From positions 1-37,332 of the forward strand of contig REEI01000042.1 in the NCBI GenBank assembly GCA_007695145.1: a stretch of 37,332 nucleotides of DNA. The letters are read 5' to 3'. Made by a program: the position numbers and the translations under genes. Shown here one piece after another: positions 31,702 to 37,332 of the stretch; position 1 is the stretch's first letter, and every line of letters begins with the position of its first letter. Source of the stretch: Saprospirales bacterium. GTDB taxonomy: Bacteria; Bacteroidota; Bacteroidia; Chitinophagales; Saprospiraceae. Under the pieces are notes generated by a model. The model had not been told where the DNA came from, did not search any database, and saw nothing but the letters and a program-made list of their open reading frames with translations.

Positions 31702-33036
31702 GTGAAATTAATTCCATTCATTTTTTGGTTTCTCGCTTTTATTCCGGTCAATGGAATACTGTATATTAATACTTCTGAGGAGTTTCATGGGGATAAAGTA
31801 GTGAATACTCCTACCTATTTCCACCAAAACTGCGATGATTCCGTATTTCCAATTGTTTTTGTACACGGTTTTTTGGCTTCGGGAGACAGTTACGAAAAGC
31901 AAGCCCTTCGCTTTATGGCCAATGGTCTTTGTCCTCATCGACTTTTTATGTTCGATTGGAATACAGTGAGTATGCAGGACAATACTGAAAAATTGGACGC
32001 TTTTATTAATGAAGTGCTGCAAAAAACCGATGCGCCGCGGGTTTACCTTGTCGGTCACTCTGCAGGAGGAGGCCTTAGCTACTCATATATGTCGCAACCG
32101 GAAAGAGCAAAAAAAATCGAAGCTTATGTGCACATAGGAGCCAGGGCCGATATAAGACCACCAGGGAAGGAAGGGGAGGTCCCAACCCTGAACATCTATT
32201 CAAAAGGGGACCCAATCGTACCAGGTGCGGACATACCGGGCGCCACCAATCTCAAGCTCACAGAGGAGGACCACTATCAGGTGGTCACATCAAATGCTTC
32301 CTTTGAGGCCATTTATGAGTTTTTCTTTCAAAATCAACCATCGACAAATGACCCGGTAATCTCCCAGCGAGATTCAGTAACCATTGCCGGCAAAGCGGTC
32401 AGCCTGGGCGAGAACCAACCAATGGATAATGCACAAATTACAATCTTTGAACTGGATTCGGAAAGTGGAATGCGCCTGTCCGACAAACCTCTAGCCACCT
32501 TGAGCGTCGATTCTCTGGGGCAGTGGGGACCTGTTGAGGTCAAAACAGGTGCTGTTGTGGAGTATGAGCTTCATTCAGAGGGTCGAACCGTTTCATATTT
32601 TCGTCAAGCTATTAACTACGACAACCCCTTTATTTACTTGCGTGGGTTGCCTTCCCCCTCTTCCATAGCAGGAAGAATGCTTTCCTCTCTGCCATCTGAT
32701 GATCACCAATCCGTTGTAGTTATTTTTACCTCAGATCGCGCCACTGTCCACGGGCGAGATCATCTTTCTGTAGATGGAATTGAACTCAGCACAGAGGATT
32801 TTGCAACTGCAGCCAACAGCAGTATTGCATGGTTTTTATTCGACGCCAATCAAAATCAAAAAACGGATACCACCTCTATTCCCACCTTTGCTCTTGCACC
32901 TTTTTTGTCCGGGGTAGACTTCTTTTTTGATACTACTGAATCGATCAGCCATCGGGCAAATTTCAATGGACGAATCATTAATTTTCCGAATCGAAAGTCT
33001 GCATCAGAGGGCATAGTAGTAATCGTTTTCGATTAG
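31702..33036 (+). CDS. Secreted alpha/beta-hydrolase (lipase-like)
   Basis: A 444-residue protein with signal peptide KLIPFIFWFLAFIPVNG and an alpha/beta-hydrolase domain (about 35-220). The oxyanion region is PIVFVHGFLASGDSY. The nucleophile Ser120 is in LVGHSAGGG, the acid is probably Asp170 in YSKGDPIVPG and the base His191 in EEDHYQVV. These give a complete lipase/esterase triad. Residues 225-444 are beta-rich (VTIAGKAVSLGENQPMDNA, AQITIFEL, FIYLRGLPSPS) like the accessory domains of secreted bacterial lipases. No T9SS sorting domain ends the protein, so it should stay in the periplasm or leave by another route. No ATG is near the N-terminus; GTG 31702 is preferred over TTG 31684, which lies inside the -7 element. 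Substrate likely acyl esters; exact specificity unknown. Confidence 0.87.
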   Translation: MKLIPFIFWFLAFIPVNGILYINTSEEFHGDKVVNTPTYFHQNCDDSVFPIVFVHGFLASGDSYEKQALRFMANGLCPHRLFMFDWNTVSMQDNTEKLDAFINEVLQKTDAPRVYLVGHSAGGGLSYSYMSQPERAKKIEAYVHIGARADIRPPGKEGEVPTLNIYSKGDPIVPGADIPGATNLKLTEEDHYQVVTSNASFEAIYEFFFQNQPSTNDPVISQRDSVTIAGKAVSLGENQPMDNAQITIFELDSESGMRLSDKPLATLSVDSLGQWGPVEVKTGAVVEYELHSEGRTVSYFRQAINYDNPFIYLRGLPSPSSIAGRMLSSLPSDDHQSVVVIFTSDRATVHGRDHLSVDGIELSTEDFATAANSSIAWFLFDANQNQKTDTTSIPTFALAPFLSGVDFFFDTTESISHRANFNGRIINFPNRKSASEGIVVIVFD

Positions 33037-33207
33037 GGTTCAATCTCCTGCATTACAAAATTAAAATGCAGCAATAGTGCTTAAGCGTTTACGGGGGAAC
33101 CTTTTACTAATCCATTGCCCCCCTATCATGTACAATAAGCTTTAGTTGCTAACAAAATCCTGCGTAAAAACTTATTTTACTTAAGCACCCATTAGATATT
33201 TACTATT

Positions 33208-33309
33208 GGTTCGCTTGTTTTTATAACTATAAAATGCATAATTTTCTCATTATTTCAATTGTTTATCAATGACTTGTACTTATTTTCCACTTCTCATCAA
33301 TCAAATCCT
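33208..33309. repeat. Dispersed intergenic repeat R1, copy 2
   Basis: Aligns with 13855-13961 in the same orientation; the final 22 bp are identical. See copy 1. Confidence 0.6.
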
Positions 33310-33337
33310 TAAAGGCCGGGATAAAAGGTGGAAGACC

Positions 33338-33476
33338 GCAAACCGAGGCGCTGATTGGATGTATTTGGTTTTAGAAAATTTTAGGGGAATAAATCTTTTG
33401 CATCGCCTTTAGGATTCTACAAACTGTCTTGTAAGGCATACTGTATATCCGATTCATTAAGAAATGCGCAACTTTT
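33338..33476. repeat. Direct repeat R2, copy A, after the exonuclease stop
   Basis: Aligns over its whole length with 34591-34724 in the same orientation. Shared blocks include CGCTGATTGGAT, TAGGATTC, CTGTCT and GAAATGCG followed by AACTT. The copies differ at many sites, so the duplication is old. Confidence 0.65.
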
Positions 33477-33492
33477 GTTATTTTATAGCTTC

Positions 33493-34482
33493 CTATCCTT
33501 CATCAGTGAAATCATCTATTCTGAGTTCTTCGGCTTGCAATCCTAATTCTCGGAGGTATTGAGCAAAAATATGCTGATAACCATGGGTGCATAGGACTCT
33601 CTCGGCCCGAGTGGCCTTTACTGCAAGCAGAAGTCCGCCCCAATCAGCGTGATCAGAAAGAGTGAAGCCACGATCAACCCCCCTTCTTCGCCTTGCTCCC
33701 CGGATAGACATCCATCCAGAAGCTGCAGCTGTTGATGCATCTTTGAATTTTTTTACAAAGTGATTGGAAAAACCGGAGGGCGAAATAATCACAAGGCTCC
33801 GATTGAGCATTTCTGTTGGAGTTTTTTCAGTCAGGGGTTTGGTTCTCTTCAAATCAAAACCATCTCTTCTCACAGCATTGGTCATTTGTTGGGCAGCTGA
33901 ATGGCAATAAATGGGGCCCGGACCTCCGGAAAGCCCTGAAATCAACCGCTGTGCTTTCCCTAATGAATAGGCGAGAATAACGCTTGGTCGACTCTGAGAT
34001 TGATTCTCAGTCCACCAATCAAGAATTTCCTCAAATACCTGGCTCTGCGGCTTCCATAGGTATACCGGCAAGCCAAATGTGCACTCGGTAATAAAGGTGT
34101 GACAGGTAACCGGCTCAAAAGATTCGGCCAGGCCATCTTCTTCTGTTTTGTAATCACCGGAATAAACCCACACTTCTCCCCCTGACTCCACACGAATTTG
34201 GGCTGAACCTGGAATATGACCCGCCGGATGAAATGAAAACTTCACTCCATTTATACTAAATGGTTCTCTAAAATTTCTTGTGCTAACAGAGGCCGGACCT
34301 ATGCGCTTTTTAAAAACTTTCAAAGAGCCGTTTGGAATGATGTACTGCTTATGCCCATACCTGCAATGGTCGGCATGCATGTGGCTGATAATGGCCTTGT
34401 CCACCTTTCTCCATGGGTCTAAATAGACATCGGCTTTCGGCACATACAGTCCATTTTCATCCTTAATAATGAGATCAGTCAT
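33493..34482 (-). CDS. Ligase-associated DNA exonuclease (metallo-beta-lactamase fold)
   Basis: A 329-residue MBL-fold nuclease of the family found with an ATP-dependent DNA ligase, a ligase-associated DEXH helicase and a phosphoesterase in a DNA-repair cluster. The metal-binding motif SHMHADHCRYG gives His34, His36, Asp38 and His39; further ligands are in HPAGHIPGSAQI, WVYSGDYKTE, TLSDHADW and LCTHGYQ. ITECTFGLPVY and VILAYSLGKAQRLI are conserved in the family and relate it to the CPSF-like MBL nucleases. The length is typical and all metal ligands are present, so it should be active. None of the usual partner genes is in the window: the neighbours are a lipase and odhB. The gene is enclosed by the two R2 repeats. 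Family call is confident; separation from its partners is an observation limited to this window. Confidence 0.92.
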   Translation of the reverse strand: MTDLIIKDENGLYVPKADVYLDPWRKVDKAIISHMHADHCRYGHKQYIIPNGSLKVFKKRIGPASVSTRNFREPFSINGVKFSFHPAGHIPGSAQIRVESGGEVWVYSGDYKTEEDGLAESFEPVTCHTFITECTFGLPVYLWKPQSQVFEEILDWWTENQSQSRPSVILAYSLGKAQRLISGLSGGPGPIYCHSAAQQMTNAVRRDGFDLKRTKPLTEKTPTEMLNRSLVIISPSGFSNHFVKKFKDASTAAASGWMSIRGARRRRGVDRGFTLSDHADWGGLLLAVKATRAERVLCTHGYQHIFAQYLRELGLQAEELRIDDFTDEG

Positions 34483-35077
34483 TTGTCTGTTCTATATTCT
34501 GAGTTGTTGTACCAAAGTCCTGCTTTTAAAGTTAGCCCAACACCATCAAGACTTTTTCTCAAAAAAAGTTCACCTCAAAAATAATAGGCTGCGAACCGAT
34601 ACGCTGATTGGATATATGCTGCTACCAAAAATTAAAAGAAACTTATCCTTTGGCTTGCTTATAGGATTCGATAAGCTGTCTCGTATGACATAATATAGCT
34701 GATTTATTTAGAAATGCGAAACTTGATTAAGCAATTAGCTGGGGCGAGAGGGGTTGTATTTAATGAAGGAAATATCAAGCTAACCAACTTTCGGCTTTAA
34801 AAAATCGTTGCATATCCTAAAACTACCAATTGCCGGCAGGTATTAAATCATTGCAGAAAGTCAACCAAATGCAATCGTTCTTGAAAATTGGTGTAAAAGG
34901 TAATTCTGAGCTTTTGCCGGGTTAAAAGGACGGTTTCATTCCAAATAGCTATTTTTGCGATTTGAATCGCTGGCTTTCCTGGTTTCATCCTTATTGGTTT
35001 CCGGGATAGTTTGCCCAAATAATTTTGATAGATCACCCCTTTTAGCGGGGCTTTAATATTTTTTGAAAAAATACAAC
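34483..35077. other. Intergenic region between exonuclease and odhB (divergent)
   Basis: No gene supported. It holds R2 copy B (34591-34724). A CCCC/GGGG stem (35036-35039, 35047-35050) followed by a T-rich stretch lies just before odhB; it could be a weak terminator or leader hairpin. Confidence 0.45.
34591..34724. repeat. Direct repeat R2, copy B, upstream of the exonuclease start
   Basis: Second copy of the repeat at 33338-33476, same orientation, about 110 bp before the exonuclease ATG. Confidence 0.65.
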
Positions 35078-36373
35078 ATGAGCGTAATCGATGTAAAAGT
35101 TCCTGAAGTAGGTGAGTCCATATCGGAAGTTACCCTATCCCAATGGCTAAAAGCAGATGGAGAGTATATTGAAAGGGATGAATTAATTTGTGAATTTGAA
35201 TCGGACAAGGCCACTCTTGAACTTCCGGCTGAGCAGGCTGGTGTACTAAAGCATGTGGCTGCTGAAGGTGACGATCTCGAAATTGGTGCTATCATTGCCA
35301 GAATAGACACCGCTGCGAAAGCGCCTGCGAAAACCGGGCAAAGTAAGGGAGCAACAACAACCGCAACTCCAAATGAAGCGCAAGTGGAAGAGGAGGGTCA
35401 AAAGGATAAGGAATCTACAAAAGAAGGTTCCTCAGAGGATGCCTCTCATGCTAAAGGTCATCCATCACCGGCTGCTGCAAAAATTTTACGAGAAGGTGAG
35501 GTAGATCCTTCGAAAGTAAGCGGTACTGGTAAAGATGGAAGGATTACCAAAGAGGATGCACAGCAGGCAGTCAGTGAAAGCAGAGGAAAATCTAAATCAA
35601 AAGAAGCACCGTCACAGGAAGCACCTGCGTCTACAGCTGAGGTTAGTTCTCAATCAATGCCGACAGCCTTCAGTCGTGAAGAGCGAAAAGAGAAAATGAG
35701 CAGAATGAGACGCACCATTGCTGCCAGATTGGTTTCTGCTAAGAACCAAACAGCCATGCTCACCACCTTCAACGAGGTGGATCTCACCAATGTCATGGCC
35801 CTTCGCAAGAAGTACCAGGATCGATTTGTAGAAAAGCACGGTATAAAATTGGGGTTCATGTCGCTATTTTCCAAAGCCTGTGCCAAAGTCCTGATGGATA
35901 TGCCTCAGGTAAATGCCCAATTGGAGGATGATCACCTCATTTACCACGATTATGTTGATATCTCTATAGCCATTTCAACTCCCAATGGATTGGTAGTGCC
36001 CCCTGTTAAAAATGTTGAATCTTTGAGTTTCGCCCAGATTGAGAAGAAAATCAAGGAACTGGCCGACAAGGCAAGGGACGGAAAACTCAGCCTTGATGAG
36101 ATGAGTGGTGGCACCTTTACCATTACCAATGGGGGTGTTTTTGGATCCCTTGTCAGTACTCCCATTATCAATGAGCCCCAGTCTGCAATTCTGGGTATGC
36201 ATACCATACAGCAACGGCCAGTGGCAATCGATGGAAAAGTTGAGATCCGGCCGATGATGTACCTGGCACTTTCCTATGATCACCGGGTGATTGATGGCAG
36301 CTCTTCGGTTACTTTCCTGGTAAAGGTTAAGGAAATACTGGAAGATCCAATATCTCTCATTCTCGATCTATAA
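35078..36373 (+). CDS. odhB: 2-oxoglutarate dehydrogenase E2, dihydrolipoyl succinyltransferase
   Basis: The core of the 2-oxoglutarate dehydrogenase complex, which moves the succinyl group from E1 to CoA in the TCA cycle. At 431 residues it has the standard order. A single N-terminal lipoyl domain ([20 protein letters not shown]; lipoyl-Lys44 in ESDKATLEL) comes first. A flexible Ala/Lys/Glu/Ser-rich linker is followed by a peripheral-subunit-binding domain ([32 protein letters not shown]). A second linker leads to the catalytic domain ending [17 protein letters not shown], with His402 and Asp406. VPEVGESI and the one-lipoyl layout point to succinyl rather than acetyl transferase. I chose ATG 35078 (MSVIDVKV); the TTG at 35063 only adds five residues. 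E1 (sucA), often directly upstream in this phylum, is absent here. High confidence. Confidence 0.94.
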   Translation: MSVIDVKVPEVGESISEVTLSQWLKADGEYIERDELICEFESDKATLELPAEQAGVLKHVAAEGDDLEIGAIIARIDTAAKAPAKTGQSKGATTTATPNEAQVEEEGQKDKESTKEGSSEDASHAKGHPSPAAAKILREGEVDPSKVSGTGKDGRITKEDAQQAVSESRGKSKSKEAPSQEAPASTAEVSSQSMPTAFSREERKEKMSRMRRTIAARLVSAKNQTAMLTTFNEVDLTNVMALRKKYQDRFVEKHGIKLGFMSLFSKACAKVLMDMPQVNAQLEDDHLIYHDYVDISIAISTPNGLVVPPVKNVESLSFAQIEKKIKELADKARDGKLSLDEMSGGTFTITNGGVFGSLVSTPIINEPQSAILGMHTIQQRPVAIDGKVEIRPMMYLALSYDHRVIDGSSSVTFLVKVKEILEDPISLILDL

Positions 36374-36478
36374 GGCGGAAGTGCAGTCAATGTTGATAAA
36401 TGAGCTGAGGTCAAAAAATGATTTTTTCTCTTCCTGGGAACGGATTTATATGGAAATCTATGCTTACAACAATAACCG

Positions 36479-36982
36479 ATGACCGTACAGGATTTTTTTG
36501 ATCATTTATCCGGGCAGCCCGCAGCTGTTCTTGCCTTTTTAATAATGGTACCAATTAGCAGTTTGCTCACCAATTACCTCAGCAGTTACTCAGGGGGCAG
36601 TTCACCCTGGAAGTACTTGTACAGTCTGCTCATTTATCTGGCATGCATACCGGGAATATTTGCACTTACTCTGCTTTTTTATCTCTTCCTATTTGAAAAC
36701 ATCAACATTCTCGAGTTAGATATTATTTTGAATATTCTTCCTCCCATAAGCATGATTGCCACAATACTGATTATTCGCAAAAATGTGAGTCTGGATTTAA
36801 TCCCGGGTTTCGATAAGATCACTGCCTTTTTGACCATTATACTAGTAGTTTTTATCTTTCTTTGGGTACTTGATCGGACGAGGCTTTGGGTGGTTACTTT
36901 TCTGCCCTTGTCCGCGGCCCTATTGATTTTCTTCATTCTGCTTGTAGCCCTTTTATGGGGTTGGCACAGGATAAAGAGGTGA
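36479..36982 (+). CDS. Small multi-pass membrane protein, unknown function
   Basis: A 167-residue hydrophobic protein with four or five transmembrane helices: AAVLAFLIMVPISSLLTNYL, YLYSLLIYLACIPGIFALTL (continuing as a long helix), LNILPPISMIATILII, KITAFLTIILVVFIFLWVL and LPLSAALLIFFILLVALLWG. The N-terminus (MTVQDFFDHLSGQP) is soluble and the C-terminus short and basic (WHRIKR), which places it in the cytoplasm. A polar loop, SSYSGGSSPWKYLYSL, follows the first helix. I know of no named family. It starts 105 bp after odhB on the same strand, so readthrough is possible, but no functional tie is evident. Confidence 0.75.
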   Translation: MTVQDFFDHLSGQPAAVLAFLIMVPISSLLTNYLSSYSGGSSPWKYLYSLLIYLACIPGIFALTLLFYLFLFENINILELDIILNILPPISMIATILIIRKNVSLDLIPGFDKITAFLTIILVVFIFLWVLDRTRLWVVTFLPLSAALLIFFILLVALLWGWHRIKR

Positions 36983-37040
36983 AAATTAGTTTGGCTTGAA
37001 GAAGGTCACTTTATTGTTCCTTTAATTAATAAATTGTATT

Positions 37041-37078
37041 AGCCTAATAAACAATAAAGATTATATAAAGCCTAATAA
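37041..37078. repeat. Short direct repeat at the 3' end of the IS630 element
   Basis: AGCCTAATAA occurs at 37041-37050 and 37069-37078, the second overlapping the transposase stop codon. It may mark the element's end or a transposase-binding site; the exact boundary cannot be set without the other end. Confidence 0.35.
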
Positions 37079-37332
37079 TTAATTACACAAACATTTAGCA
37101 ATTCCGAGTTTGGTTTTTGAAAGTGGGAGAACATTTTCCAGAAAGCAATCATGCGGTCTTTCATAGAGTTTACATACCGGTTATGCGTAATTTTTTTTCT
37201 CATATACCACCATGCTCTTTCTACCGGATTCAACTCTGGTGAGTAAGGTGGCAAGTACACGATCTCAAGTTTTGGATGATTCAACAACCACTTTTTTAAA
37301 AGCCTAGCATGATGAAACCTAACATTGTCCAC
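37072..37332 (-). mobile_element. IS630-family transposase, C-terminal part (runs off right edge)
   Basis: Eighty-six codons of a DDE transposase read in from beyond the right edge and stop at 37072. The block MDNVRFHHARLLKKWLL carries the second catalytic Asp (DN-x-x-x-H), and YLPPYSPELNPVERAWWYMR carries the final Glu (NP-x-E). These are the signature of the IS630/Tc1-like DDE_3 domain, whose elements insert at TA. The C-terminal tail KKITHNRY ... SELLNVCVINY is complete. The first Asp and the N-terminal HTH lie outside the window, so integrity cannot be judged; nothing in the visible part is broken. Many IS630 genes of Bacteroidota are made of two overlapping frames, and this may be the second. 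Confidence 0.88.

Larger units (their letters stand above)
33037..33492. other. Convergent intergenic region with two repeat families
   Basis: No gene supported. A 7-bp hairpin (CTGCATT 33048-33054 with AATGCAG 33065-33071) follows the lipase stop without a T-run. Copy 2 of repeat R1 (33208-33309) and copy A of repeat R2 (33338-33476) follow. Confidence 0.55.

Noticed and set aside
34848-35036. 62-codon minus-strand frame before odhB
   Set aside because: GTG start, low-complexity basic sequence, no family recognised and no promoter.
35036-35062. Intrinsic terminator just before odhB
   Set aside because: Only a 4-bp C/G stem; the T-tail is interrupted and starts after a C, so support is too weak for a feature.

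Overview
The window is chromosomal DNA of a member of the Bacteroidota, most likely a Saprospiria/Saprospiraceae-type marine or sludge organism. Evidence: a PorP/SprF type IX secretion (T9SS) protein, two secreted proteins ending in a T9SS type A sorting domain with a YPNP motif, a GSCFA protein, a membrane sensor with propeller and AraC-type HTH in the manner of SusR, a ligase-associated exonuclease, and at least seven exact copies of the Bacteroidota -7 promoter element TAnnTTTG upstream of genes. The genus-level guess is inference. No CRISPR array, tRNA or rRNA was recognised by eye.

Layout. 1-142 is the start of a secreted protein reading off the left edge. After a 1.1 kb AT-rich gap come the two halves (1268-2449, 2491-4320) of one propeller/HTH regulator split by a -1 frameshift. 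4420-5107 is a decayed transposase. 5602-10205 holds a beta-barrel protein, purQ on the other strand and a DsbD with a doubled N-terminal domain. 10853-12724 is htpG, followed by a terminator with no gene in front of it. 13232-17209 has an SRPBCC protein, a DUF6544-like membrane protein, a GSCFA protein and a PorT-type barrel. 17600-21739 is a secretion block: a T9SS metalloprotease translationally coupled to a lipoprotein, then PorP/SprF. nadB and an OsmC protein follow on the minus strand. 24445-26991 is a TPR histidine kinase and a NarL-type response regulator whose receiver is broken at a run of ten T. 27066-28619 is a dihaem cytochrome c and a lipoprotein, followed by about 165 bp packed with hairpins. 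29172-33036 has a T9SS FISUMP-domain protein and a secreted lipase. 33493-34482 is a ligase-associated exonuclease between two copies of a ~135 bp direct repeat. The window closes with odhB (2-oxoglutarate dehydrogenase E2), a small membrane protein and the C-terminus of an IS630 transposase running off the right edge.

How it fits together. Much is housekeeping (purQ, nadB, htpG, odhB, dsbD). The accessory content is mostly envelope and export: exported proteins handled by Sec, Lol and T9SS, with DsbD supplying reducing power across the inner membrane. No clear defence island or biosynthetic cluster is visible. The strongest leads are the coupled metalloprotease/lipoprotein pair, the T10 slippage site in the response regulator, two intergenic stretches that look like unannotated structured RNAs (about 12.9-13.02 kb and 28.63-28.80 kb), and two families of degenerate intergenic repeats, one flanking the exonuclease.
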